Positions 1 to 16,293 of a DNA stretch of 48,652 nucleotides are shown one piece after another. The translations under genes and the position numbers were made by a program. Every line of letters begins with the position of its first letter. The stretch's first letter is position 1. The notes beneath the pieces are model-generated. The model was not told the DNA's origin, did no database searches, and was given only the letters and a program-made list of their open reading frames with translations. Source of the DNA: Mnemiopsis leidyi (taxonomy: Eukaryota; Ctenophora; Tentaculata; Lobata; Bolinopsidae); assembly GCA_000226015.1 (NCBI GenBank), contig JH154242.1:1-48652 (forward strand), in the 5' to 3' direction.

Positions 1-215
1 TATATACACAGATACTGTATACTATTGTTTACGTATCGTGTATACACAGATACTGTATACATTGTTTACGTATTGTGTATACACAGATACTGTATACATT
101 GTTTACGTATTGTGTATACACAGATACTGTATACATTGTTTACGTATTGTATATACACAGATACTGTATACATTGTTTACGTATTGTGTATACACAGATA
201 CTGTATACTCTGCAC
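1..215. repeat. 37-bp tandem repeat array (window enters mid-array)
   Basis: About 5.7 copies of a 37-bp unit containing GTTTACGTATTGTGTATACA. The first bases of the unit recur at 27, 64 and 101. Copies are nearly identical (single C/T and G/A differences), so the array is recent. The unit contains the palindrome TGTATACA. Because 37 is not a multiple of three, all three forward frames stay open through the array, producing spurious Tyr/Ile-rich ORFs. The array begins before the window starts. Confidence 0.97.
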
Positions 216-2784
216 ACTGAGTATAACGTAAATTTACACAGTATACAGCATCGTTTTTAAGTAACGACTCTAACTTAGCTTTGTCTTACTCTTGTCATTC
301 ATCATAGAATGGTTTTATGGTTACTGACTAGTCTATTCTTCAACCCCCCCTCTAAGAAGATATACTATCACTACTTATAGCTACTTATATAGCTACTTAT
401 AGCTAATAGCTGGCAGATTCAATAATTTGTAGATTCACCGGTGCACTAGTAGGTCTTGCAGTAACTAAATATGTAGACATTGCAGTTTAGAGTGAAGCTC
501 AGCTAAAATAGTCTAACTTTTTAACTGTATCGCAAAACAGGATTGATTATTCCGGAATCTAAGTCCAGCCTGCTAAACTAATTAACTATCACAGGGAGTT
601 ATTGATACGATGAACTGTTCCCATAAGGGTGGAATGTAAGAATGTAGTTTAATGGTAGTTTGATGGTAGCTGCAATGCGATTACCCCAGAACTCGATCAA
701 TGTGTCTTCACATAGGTCCTTGTACTGGCCTATAAATACTTACTCTGTAATGATTTTGTCGTGATTTTGTATTTGAATAGATCGAAATTGATCGTTCCAC
801 GATTTTCGATTTTTGATTGCAAGAAATGTAAAGCAAATTTGTCAGTCGCCATTGTTTAAATCATTCCTACATTTGCATAAAATAATCTTTCAAGTTCAGA
901 AAAAAGTTTCTTACTCCTGCCACGGCAGTTGCCGAACCTATAATAGCGGATCTGCTGATGTTTTCTTCCGAATTACCTGGAATTCATAATGAGACGGGAA
1001 TGTCCATATTTTCGGTTCTATTTTTAGGAAAATCAACTTTAAATCATTTCCGTTTAAATTGATAGCTGGTAAAATTTGGAGTGAATCAATGATTGTGTCT
1101 AATTCTCTAATTGTGTCTGATTTGTGCCCAACACGTCTAATTTAACTGTGCATATAATTATAACTTTGTTAATATGATTTTGTATAACTCGAATACGAAA
1201 ATTAAAATCAATTTTATTGGAGCTATTTTTAGTTTTCGACGATGTGACAAGCTGGTAGTGACCAAGTTGTACTGGATCGTCGGCAGTATATTTAGTTTGA
1301 TTGGCCTCTTGATTTTGACAGTTCAATGCTTGGATAAAATGTATATTATCGCCAGATGATTTTGTGAAAAATTAACTGTTAAAGACAATTTTCTAAATCA
1401 AAACATTTCACATATAATCAGATGCAGAATGCAGGTTCCATGTTCAATCGCTAACCTCATAAATCTAATTGAAACAATCATTATATTGCAGAAATCAAAA
1501 TCTTACGGTCAATTTTGTCTTATGGATTCGGTGAAACATCGCCATAAATGAATGCATCAACAAAAAAACGCTGAAATCTGTTTAAGCGAAGTGATATAGG
1601 GGTGCCTGAAATGTCTAAATTTAGGCGCTGTCGACGATGCTATCAGGCCTAATATATAATACGTGTTTGAAAGTACTTCAGTGGAATATGTTGCAACACT
1701 GGGGCCGCCAGACGGCTCTAAACGATTTTATTTGCTGATGATGCTGCAGTCAGTCCATAAATCTTCCCTTTAACGCATTAACTAGCTTGAGTTGCGTATA
1801 AAACGTCGAATGCAACGTCGATTCACCCATTTTTGCGATCAACTTATGTTATAGTCACTTTATACGCAGAACTTCAGCCCAGCACCAAATTAGCTTATTT
1901 AACTTAGGCGGTGTGTCTGCTTACCTGATAAGCCCGGTGTATTTTTAAGTCACTTGAAATTCATTAAATTCATGTTTTAGCATAATGTCCAGCAGAATAG
2001 CTCTCTGCTCTATAAATGACTTGATAAATTTGTTTATGCCAAGATAATTAAAACTCTTTCTGGGATTTACATGGTCTCGCTTACGTGGTTTATCAAACAG
2101 ACATACAGTTGTTCGATACACTAGATAAAAACTGAAATAATAAACAAATTGAATTTTCTTAAAACTGCTTGTGCTATATTAGTACTCATACATGAGGTCA
2201 CAAGCAATACCGAGACTTCATTTACTTAGGTACTGATTACAAGTTATTCGAAGTTACTATATAACAGTTTTTCTCTGCTCGTTCCGTAACGGCTGGCTGC
2301 TATATCAATTTACTAATCTAAATTATTGTGACGAATAGAAAACGTATGTCTTCTGCCAAAATTGAACAGGTATTCGTTAAACTATATCTAAAGTTTCCAA
2401 GCAACACTGTAAGCTTCAATTATAGCGGCTCAGTACCGTGAAAATATTTCTTTGCCACTTCCTGAAACCTAACTTACTAGTTACTAGCCATCACTATACA
2501 GTTCAGTCTCGGCTAGCTATCAACAAGTTCCTATGCGAGGCAATCAATCTCTTTGCGAATTCCGATTATAGAATATAGACTTTGTCGAGCTTGAACACTA
2601 CACCAAGTTGAATGACTGTTAAATCATTTCGTTGCTCATTTACAGGGATTGTGCATTGACATTGCCAATATCTCGTACGTACTCGCACGTATATAGCAAC
2701 ATTACGTTGATGAAAATTTCGGAAATTTCATGTGCCTTTATATTCGTTCCGCAATCTTTAACGGCTTCTTTTGTTCAGCAAACT
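216..2784. other. Non-coding region upstream of the kinase gene
   Basis: AT-rich sequence in which I see no convincing coding exon, RNA gene or mobile element. Short overlapping ORFs on both strands at 1099-1359 show no family resemblance or signal peptide. The 3' part presumably contains the promoter and 5' UTR of the HUNK-like kinase. An in-frame upstream ATG at 2710 would extend that protein, but 2785 gives a more typical N-terminus. Confidence 0.5.
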
Positions 2785-7741
<4,957 letters not shown>

Positions 7742-7857
7742 TGACAGTGAAAACTGCGAAACTTCTGATTTTTATGTTATTTCACAACTCCACACGTCGA
7801 AGATACTGACAGCATCATTGTAGAGACGACAGACGGGATCAGCATTGTGATAAAAGC

Positions 7858-7863
7858 AATAAA
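7858..7863 (+). terminator. Polyadenylation signal of the HUNK-like gene
   Basis: AATAAA lies 117 bases after the TAG stop of the kinase gene. It is the first canonical signal downstream. The following 350 bases to the stop of the convergent actin-related gene are AT-rich and hold no other feature I recognise. Confidence 0.65.
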
Positions 7864-8217
7864 CTGATTTTAAATTTTATCTTTTTTAAGATTCAGTGTT
7901 CAATAATTATATGATATCATGAATGATGAACATTTTTTCCAGACTAGTAGATGAATAATTGGATCAATTATATTGTGGAGAACTAATAACAAACTGTGAA
8001 TTTAGTTGCAGCACATCAATACGTCGCTATATTGTTTTGTGTTTTGATTGTAATAATTTCATTGATATTGATTAATGATTATGTTTTAAATGGAAAAAGG
8101 AAAGTTATCTATTAGAATTTTAAATTTAGATATCATAATATCATATGCACATTGTTTAAAAATCGTTGACATAACATTATACTAATTTCCTGAAGAAAAA
8201 ATTAACTGACCAAAAAG

Positions 8218-10382
8218 TTAAGAAAACAAACTTTTAGAATAGGGCTTGTCGTCGAAGTAAAATTTGCTGTGAATGATCCCAGAACCATACTCATCATAAT
8301 GGTCTCGGCTGAGCAGACTACTTCCAAACTGAACCGAACTCGCCAAACAGGAGCCTCCAGTCCAAGTCACCGTGTCAGCGTTATCTGCAATCCCGAGGTC
8401 GATGTGTATACTTTCTGGAGCTAGGGCAGACAGGTCCTGTTCTATTCGCTCCGGGAGTCCGTTCATGGTGCTAGTTCCACCGACTAGCACGATGTTTTGG
8501 TACAACGATCGTCTAGTTTCGATAGGACAGCTCATGATCGTGTCATATATCAGTTGGGATAACCCGACTGCAGTAGAGCCGATGATACTCGGGTCGAAAA
8601 GAACTTCAGGAGCCCTGAAACACTCCTCATCAAGTAAAATCTCAGAGCCATCCGGGAGTTGGAAAGTCTCGACGACAGTATCCACCTCGTACTCAAGTCT
8701 CTTCTCTTGGCAGTCCAGGGCGACATGACAACACCCCTCCTTCACCTCCCTGACCAGCTCCAGGTCGTTCAGGGTGTCAGACAGGAGCCTTCTGTGGAGA
8801 TTGTCTCCTCTTGAACTGATCGTGGTTTCTGTCAGCAGTTGTGCGAGTTTCTCATCCACCGACCTTCCGGATATTCCAGTTCTTCGCGCCTAAAATTACA
8901 TACTGAAGTGCAGGAAAGATTTTTTAAATTGTTGGACTACTTTTATGAGACAATGTAATTTCACAATTTCAAGTTTTTCTCAATGTTATATCCGACCTGG
9001 TGAACAAGCACAAAGCCTTCATGAACAGGCGTTATCTCTGTGATATCATGTCCTATGTCTACGATGAGGGCAGTTTCTCGATTAACTTCGTTGCTGAAGG
9101 TTGTTACCAATTAAAGAGTTCCTTGGGTTAAACTTTAAATGGTTTAATAAGTCATTCATCGAACATGAAAGATGTTTCGCACCTCTTACCCTTGCTTTTA
9201 CAATGTTCCGTGTATTTTGAACACTAAGTTTAGGCATTAATTAAACTAATGCAACAATGAAGAAAGAGAAACCTTAGAAAGCCATACCATGATAGGAGTT
9301 CAATGTAGTAGTATGGATCTCACTAAGGTTTGAAATGATAACATATTATGCATAATAATGATAAAATATTATTATAGTGTCTATCGTGATTGAACAGTGC
9401 TAAACATAACTGACTCAAACATAGGAAGCAGACTTTGAAGTGCGACAAAGTATCCTTGAACATCAAATTGTTCAAACATCATCTCGCATATTCGTTCTCT
9501 TTGCTTTCTAGGACTGAAACACAATAAAGTAAGACGAATAGACAAATTCCGTAAAATTCTAGAAATGATACTGTGAGTAAGACTTACAATGTAAAATGCA
9601 CATAACTGAAAATAATGATCACCTAAACATTTTGTCTGCCATAAGTATAGATGACTCCGCCGGATTTGCCCTCAACTCATTCATAAACGCACATTGTAAT
9701 ATCTGAAATGTCATTTAAAGATTTAAAACGTACAAGTATTACACGTATTGAACCTATGGGAATCGAATGGAATCATGCCATATCATTTGTCGTTAACAAA
9801 TCAGGTTGGGGGAGAAAACAGACCTCTTCGAAAGCATCCCAATCGTGAATAATACCATTCCTAATAGGTCTAGTTAGCTTGAGAGAGCCCCGAATCTTCC
9901 TGGCCTCGTCCCCAACAAAGTAACTCTTACATCCCATAACAGGGATATCAGGGTTTATAGGGACACCCACCAGCGTCGGAACTACTGCCTGGGGCTCCGG
10001 GTCGTCTGTATCTGTGTTAGGGAATGTATCTTAATTCATAACAACAGCTTTATTGAAGTATATTATAAAATCGCCTGTAAAATATGTATAGAATTGTTTT
10101 TGTCGTTGACTTTACTATTACAATTTCATCAGAGTCAAGACTAACGATGCATGGAGGGTTCAACCACCGTATCGAAACGATTTGGATACCTAGACATGGA
10201 CAGAAAATTGCAATAGTTATGTATGTACTTATAAGATATTATCTAGTAATGATTATACAGTTTAGATCAAGCGACTGGAGTACTTTAAGTTTTAACTTAC
10301 CGATGTCTGAGTATCCTACTTTAGTCGAACAGGCCCCAACATCCAGCACTATAGTCTGATAGTCCTCCGAGAAGGATGACAT
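8218..10382 (-). CDS. Divergent actin-related protein, 6 exons, 403 aa
   Basis: Exons in order of transcription: 10382-10301, 10011-9824, 9702-9623, 9513-9421, 9093-8997, 8889-8218. The fold is actin throughout: LDVGACSTKVG (phosphate loop 1), VGDEARKIRG, RPIRNGIIHDWDA, ESSILMADKMFSPRKQRERI, MMFEQFDVQGYFVALQ, DIGHDITEITPVHEGF (phosphate loop 2), VGGTSTMNGLPERI, TWTGGSCLASS and a C-terminus close to actin (YDEYGSGIIHSKFYF). Against conventional actin, loop 1 DNGSG is DVGAC, loop 2 DSGDGVTH is DIGHDITE, and the His161 position is Glu, so nucleotide hydrolysis is doubtful. The Gln137 equivalent (VALQ) and first Asp are kept. It does not look like ACTR10, and I could not assign it to a numbered Arp family. 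It may be an animal-specific orphan actin-like protein. Confidence 0.88.
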
Positions 10383-11656
10383 CACTATCGGTACCTCAAC
10401 AAACGGAATTGACTCGAACTTTAAGAAATAAACAGTAGTACGCTCAGAGTAAAGAAGCCAAATTAAGCGTTACAAGGATTTGCTTCATACAAAATTCAGC
10501 ACTTAGGCATCAACAGTCTAAAAATTCTCAACTGTGTGGCAATAATCACATGACAATATTGCATCATCATAGTATCAAAACTTGTTGGGGAATGACAAGA
10601 CAAATTGGTGCAAATGAATAACTCATGGTTTTAGCATAATATTATTACTGCCAACTGCTACACCGCCGATTTGTTTACTTTTAGCAGAGGCGATGTGGGA
10701 TTTGTCACTCCACCAAGCATGAAACAGCTACAATACAGTCACACTTCACTTCCATGAACAGCAATTTAACGGTATAACTATACTCAGAATAAATACAACC
10801 ACATGAACTTCGTTTACCATCAATTACAAGAAGAATAAAAGTTCATGCTTAAATCTTCCTCTTGGTACCATCCACATTCTCTATGTTTTGCCAAAGGCAA
10901 GAGAATTAAATAGTATTATCATAATTTCGCTGCCTGTTAGAGAGTGCTCCTATACAGCTCAGATTCCCAGAAGCATGAAAGTTTACAAAAGCACGGGAGA
11001 AAAGTTTAGATGGAACTTTTACTAAATGGAGGGTATGGTCCTAAATGTCTCGTGGAGGAGTAAGGTCATGGGTGCAAAAACGTTTTTGATTACAATTGTA
11101 AGACGATTTTCAAAATTTTGATCGGAAAATTTTTGCGGTCGGTAGCGATATATATTACTCGTTCAGCGGCGCTTTGTACCACTGCCACCTCAGTCGCATT
11201 AAAGTAATGAAGTCTGAGTCATGAAAAGCTTAGTTTTTTCAACAATTAAACTGATTCCGCCTATCGTGATTCCACGACTACTAATTAGCACTTAGCAGTA
11301 CCACACATTTTGAGCATATTTGTTTGAATGCTATTCTAGACCAAGTGTTTCGGTTTCCAACATATTTGTTTGCAACATATTTGTTTCGGGTACTGAAAAT
11401 CTTTTTCTGTTAAAAACGTAGACAACAACATTCTTGATTGACAATATATGCTCTCTTGAGCAAAGTACTATGAGGAAAGTTTCCAAAACTATCAGACAAG
11501 AACAGGAGACTAAAAGAGGCGGGACACCGCATTAGGCATCCCGAATAGAGCCACAGAGACTTATCATAAAAGTAGTAGTAATTCCTTTTTACTTGAGAGT
11601 CGATGAGCTTATAATACCAAGTAAAACAACCGGGATAGGCAATAGTAAGCGAAATT
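10383..11656. other. Intergenic region, no gene seen
   Basis: 1.27 kb between the start of the actin-related gene and the stop of the CCP-domain gene, both on the minus strand. It should hold the promoter of the former and the 3' UTR of the latter. The ORF at 10084-10359 on the plus strand is antisense to the first exon and intron of the actin-related gene and is not supported. Confidence 0.5.
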
Positions 11657-13394
11657 CTAAAACCAAAAAAGGGTTAAAAATACAGTAGCAACAGCCAGCA
11701 CCAGCGTTACTCCAACTTTAGAAGCAGCAGACACGGACATTGCAGGCACGAACTTGCAGACAGGCTTGCCGGCCGGGTACCATCCCAGCTTCTCCTTGCT
11801 GCACCAGTGTACCGACTGTTCCATGTTCTCACCATCCATTATCATCTGGTATGACCTGGGGAGGGGTTCAAAGAGTTTCTATCGCTTCACAAGGTACCTA
11901 TAAGAACGACAAAACCAAATAAAAACACCAAATTTGATGAACCAGATGAACATTTATCAAATTTATCAAATGAGGCCAAAGAAAATTAGATGCGATCAGC
12001 AATTTACTGATTACTAAGTCGATAGTGTAAGTAATTTTCAGTGGTCGTTAGACTCTACTATGACTTAAGGCGTCGATAGCTGATTAGACAGAAGCTTTTA
12101 ACAGATTTTGCAAATGCAATTACATTATGCAAAACGCTTACGATAGGCATCGGAAGGTGACTTTTGCGGCCTCGTCCCCCTCGTCAGAAAAAGCAAAAGG
12201 AGGATTTCCAGGTCTTGTAGAGGGTGCCATAGAGAGTTTGGTTAGGACTAATCCGGGGACGTTGTTGCCGGTTATGTCCTCACAGCCAGCTGATAGAGCA
12301 AGAAGGTCAGAAAGTCATGGACCCATTCCAATTGGTGATTCATTGCATGTAAAAATTGCTGTGTGGGCCGGATGCCTGAATGTTACTGTGCGAATGTGTA
12401 ACATTTTTGCACCTAAATGATATACCAGGGCACATAATATATGAGTATCGATGTAAGTGGAAGTTTTACTAACGTTTACACTTGTGGACAGTAGAGTATC
12501 CTGGGTCAAACCCTCCCTCTCTCCTGCACCTCAGTTTGTCTGCCCCCTCGTCGTTAACTGGTCTTGTGAACTTTGCTTTACATGTGATGTTGATCGACGT
12601 TTCTGGATCAGTTTCCCAGGTTACTTCCTTAGAATCTGATTTTGATGCAACGTACCTTGAGGTAAAAGTTCCGGTTACGGGTTAATCAGCTGCCATAGAA
12701 GTCGACAATATTACCACAAATACCACCATTTACCTTCCATTGAAAGATTCTATCACTGTGTCGGTCACTTCTTTCAATTATATGTTCAATGACTGGATCC
12801 TCAATTTGTGAATTAAATCTATAATTTAAGGAAGTGGCGGCGGTACGGCAAGTTAGTTGGAATTGGTTCTTTGATCTTTATAAAAGTAATCAGACAGATC
12901 TTTAACCTTTTGTAGCTTACATAATGGGAGGGTCCTGTGATGAACTACTTTTGCCGTCAGGCGGATAGGTTATGTTGTAGAGAGTACTGTCCAGAGCTCC
13001 CAAACCGGTACAACCCACTGAACACAGAATCCTCAATAACGGTTTGGTACAGGAAACATCCAAGAATCAACAAATATTTTCGAAATAACCAAAATGGTGT
13101 TTTAAATGTTTTATTGAGATATTGTATCTTAGCCGTTATACCTTTACAGAATTCCGTTCTTCCTTTTCCACTGGCGTCGAAGAATATGTCTGGTGAAAAG
13201 ACTTTCGTGTCGCAGTAGACCTTTATATAGCCAAAATTATCAATGCTGTTTTCAATGACTGAAAATGTTACGGTAGAGAACTTATAGAGTTGGATTTTCA
13301 GCACCTCTATAGATATACAACACTTGGGGTCAAAAAACCAAACGTCTAGCAGCCCTAGCAAGTAGCAAGTTAACAAGTTTACGACTAAACTCAA
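11657..13394 (-). CDS. Probable GPI-anchored protein with two CCP/sushi-like modules, 5 exons, 292 aa
   Basis: Exons: 13394-13142, 13017-12921, 12655-12474, 12289-12142, 11855-11657, with all phases matching. The N-terminus MSLVVNLLTCYLLGLLDVWF is a signal peptide. Two modules follow with the four-Cys CCP spacing: Cys87/142/160/176 (VGC, NITC, LRC, HKC) and Cys180/225/245/260 (PGC, FRC, HWC, PVC); the second ends with the typical Trp-Tyr-Pro before the last Cys. An N-terminal Cys-containing stretch (VYC, EFC) may be a third, decayed module. The C-terminus SAASKVGVTLVLAVATVFLT ends in a hydrophobic run with no cytoplasmic tail, as in GPI signals. CCP modules bind proteins or glycans in complement-like, adhesion and self-recognition proteins; the ligand here is unknown. 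The gene sits 211 bases downstream of another small GPI-type gene in the same orientation. Confidence 0.8.
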
Positions 13395-13404
13395 TCAGTC
13401 AATC

Positions 13405-13491
13405 GCAAAAAACTGTGTTCTAACCTTTGTTATTGTCTCTAATCTAGCAAGCAAAAAACTGTGTTCTAACCTTTGTTATTGTCTCTAATCT
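13405..13491. repeat. 41-bp perfect tandem duplication upstream of the CCP gene
   Basis: GCAAAAAACTGTGTTCTAAC and the following 21 bases occur at 13405-13445 and again at 13451-13491 with no mismatch, separated by 5 bases. The duplication begins 11 bases upstream of the CCP gene ATG, in its 5' UTR or promoter. Confidence 0.95.
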
Positions 13492-13604
13492 CGTTCATGA
13501 AAGTTTCAGAAGAGTTGGAGCAACTTACTGAGATAGCATATCCACTTTTGACCTGACAGGACGAGAAAATAAACAATTTTTGATTCAAAGGAAGCAGACA
13601 AACA

Positions 13605-14062
13605 CTAAACACTATTGAAGAAATATGAAACAATCAAGATGATCGCGCTGCTGACCCGTCTTTCAAGGTAGCTCAAATATTGAGTGGGGACGATCTCCAG
13701 TCCGTTGTTCCTCCACTCGTCGGGTAGCGAGCAGTCGTCCGTATACTTCAATCCCGAGGTTTTTGTGGTCTTGTTGGTGACTGGCGCATCTTCCACCTTG
13801 GGTTCCAAGTGAGGATCAGGCTTGGTTTCGGAGGTTTCTGCAGAGACAGACGTGGCTGTCACATGGTCCAAATCGAGGAGAACTGCACCTGTCGTGAAGA
13901 TTTACTGGATGACATATCGACGTCAATGCATCGTTATATATAGTCCACTATTCGAGTAAATTCAAAACTAGGAGCTGCTAAAACCAATGTACAAGACAAA
14001 TTTGACAAAAATCCAAACTAACTGAATATGATAAAGATGTACTTCAAGAGACTGATATTCAT
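13605..14062 (-). CDS. Small secreted or GPI-type surface protein, 2 exons, 107 aa
   Basis: Exons 14062-14023 and 13888-13605 joined by a GTTAGT donor and CAG acceptor in phase 1. The N-terminus MNISLLKYIFIIFSAVLLDL is a signal peptide that is only complete once the two exons are joined, which supports the splice. The middle is Ser/Thr/Lys/Glu-rich and likely disordered. The end (SSAIILIVSYFFNSV) is hydrophobic with no tail, suggesting a GPI signal or tail anchor. A single Cys follows the disordered part. I recognise no family. The position immediately upstream of the CCP gene, with the same topology, suggests a local group of surface proteins. Confidence 0.55.
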
Positions 14063-14780
14063 GGAGCCGTTCAGAATGACGCCTTTATACCTGTAGACCG
14101 CAGACAGTGGCTGTCTACAATTAAAACAAAGGAGACTTTTATGATTTAACAGAGCTGAGTGTAGACATGAATTAAACGAACCTCTACCCATTCTTTAGTA
14201 TGATAATATTCAAAACTAACCTTTACTGGTATAATGCAGACTTCTCAAAAGGGATCAGTAGACACCATAACTTTTCAACGCATCGCTTTAAGTAGACTAA
14301 AAGAGTTATAGCATGGCATCGATATGTTCTTTGCAGGTAAGAAAACATGATCGTTCAATAAGAAAGCGCATGGTTTACAATAACAAATACAAATATTTCA
14401 AAAAAATCAAATTTTCGTTAATAGAAAATTATCTAATTATGAATATACATTAATTTGACAAAGTCTCCTAAACCATCATGATCAAGTTGCCTCGCCACAT
14501 CGGCAACCTTCATCGAGGCAGGGTACCGAAAAAGGAAAATTGTCTTTGTTTTTAAATTGGACCATGAAAAACAATTAGTGACTTTAAAAGTTTAAAATAG
14601 TGATCTTTTAAATTAAACAAATAAGCTTTAAAGTTAGCGACTCAATGACTCTCAATAACTGAAAATCGTCATGCTCATGTACTCCTATTATTATTAAAAT
14701 TAATCACTTTTCATCATGTAGTGGAAGAAAAACACCTAACACCACTCGTCGGAGATCCTGTTTATTCATTATAACTAAAG
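14063..14780. other. Intergenic AT-rich region
   Basis: No coding exon or structured element recognised. It separates the minus-strand surface-protein genes from the plus-strand TRIM-like gene and probably contains the promoters of both. Confidence 0.4.
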
Positions 14781-14907
14781 ATGCCATCTCTTCCGACACC
14801 GTTTATGTCTCCCAAGCGAAGAAGCATCCCAATAAGCGGTCTGCACGATAGACTGAGCCAGTGCCAAGACTCTAACGATCAGAACACAGAACACGTGACT
14901 ATGAAAA
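14781..14907 (+). CDS. Candidate 5' coding exon of the TRIM-like gene
   Basis: ATG followed by 42 codons (MPSLPTPFMSPKRRSIPISG...) of coding-like composition, ending AAA A|GTTTAA in phase 1. The acceptor TTTTATTAG at 16283-16291 would join in the same phase to the exon carrying the RING start, giving a longer N-terminus. GTT-type donors are frequent in this window. The evidence is compositional and phase-based only; the downstream ATG at 16294 could equally be the start. Confidence 0.35.
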
Positions 14908-16293
14908 GTTTAAGTTAGAGTCAACGTTAAAATGTTGTCATCAGATGAAGAAGCCAAGTACTGGAATTAAAAAGAAACAAAGGTATAAATGATAAAACAT
15001 ATTATTCATGGGAAGATTAGTACCGCAATGACATTCAACCAGATTATTTCGTAAAATTACAGCCATTGTTCACTTAGAAAGTTAATGCACTACACCTCAG
15101 TAAAATCGAAGTTGGTCGATGCCGGCACTCACTGGCGATATAATTTATACACTCAATAATCACGTTTAGATCTACGTTTTAAAGCTGCTTGATCGTAGTT
15201 TGTCGCTGTTATCCGCAACTGTGGCTTCTATTCGGTATATTTGTCGCTTTTTTTATGATAAAAACTCGCTAATTCAGAATGTTCACATTTAATTCTGGTG
15301 GCACTTATATTCTTCAAACTGAGGATAATTTGTATTCTCGGCTCTCGTCAATGTTTCTAAAGTTCAATAAATTTTAACAACTTTTATAGGAATCCCGGCC
15401 TGAATTAACATGAAGATTGTTTGATGAAGTAATCGTTCCGTCGTTGTGGTTGTACAGCTATAAACAACATTGCGGTGATCCACCGTGGACAGACCTATGC
15501 AGGGGCACGAAAAGGGGGCATGGTTAAAAGTTTTAATTCCGGCCTCCCACGCTTATCATGGCTGGAGGATCCTTGCTCGGTCTCTTTGTCAGCTACACGC
15601 ACGCGTATAACTTAGAATTTGCTTGGTTTTTACCGAGTTTAAACGCTATTTGGAAGCGTGTGGTAAAAGTGAAAGTGTAAGCTATCGTTAAATACAAGTT
15701 CTTTTGTATCAAAAGAGCGAGTAAAATTGTGTCTCCAAAACCACAATGTTCAACCTCTTCATGTTCGTTTACAAGTAAATATCGAAATGTTTTAAATAGT
15801 TTAAAACTTTGTTTTGGATAGTTTAAGCTTTACGTATCAAATGTTTACGATTCATCAAACGTGCATGGACCTGTTGTATTTCGTTGCTCGTTCAGTTATA
15901 AATGGTGAAATTAGAGTGTCTTTTCCGGCGACAAATCCGAATACTTTTATAGTTATCTGGAAAGCAGACTCCATTATGTTAGGACCAGTGGTGAGCACCT
16001 TATATCACTAGCTTCCTCAGCGGTTGGCATAATATAAATTTAAACCTTTTAGGTTGAGAGTTCGCACAGTTAGCATTTTGCCGTACATGTTGTGCATATT
16101 CAGTTCTTCTATTTTTAAGGACAAATAGACATACCAAAACTGTTTAATTTTAAACAAATATTCTATAAATGTTTCAAATAATTTTGATATCTTTATCATA
16201 CAGATATAATCATGAAGATATTTTCCTATTAAATACTTTAATTTAGAACAATGTTAATCATCAAGATTATAAGTTTGTCCCCTTTTATTAGGT
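14908..16293. other. Non-coding region upstream of the TRIM-like RING exon
   Basis: About 1.4 kb, either intron 1 of the TRIM-like gene or its upstream region. The 65-codon ORF at 15814-16011 starts with a non-ATG codon and shows no family similarity. I see no repeat or RNA gene. Confidence 0.4.

Noticed and set aside
25..260. Overlapping Tyr/Ile/Leu-rich ORFs in three forward frames
   Set aside because: They are translations of the 37-bp tandem repeat, which is open in every frame; no independent coding evidence.
1099..1359. Complementary ORFs of 61 and 75 codons
   Set aside because: Overlap each other on opposite strands, no similarity, no splice context.
8372..8728. 118-codon plus-strand ORF
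   Set aside because: Antisense shadow of the last actin-related exon.
12127..12685. Plus-strand ORFs of 60-97 codons
   Set aside because: Antisense to CCP exons 3 and 4, whose minus-strand reading has the Cys pattern and matching intron phases.
12957..13141. Continuation of the minus-strand ORF beyond the CCP gene's first exon
   Set aside because: Read-through of intron 1; splicing at 13142 gives the CCP Cys framework and consistent phases through five exons.
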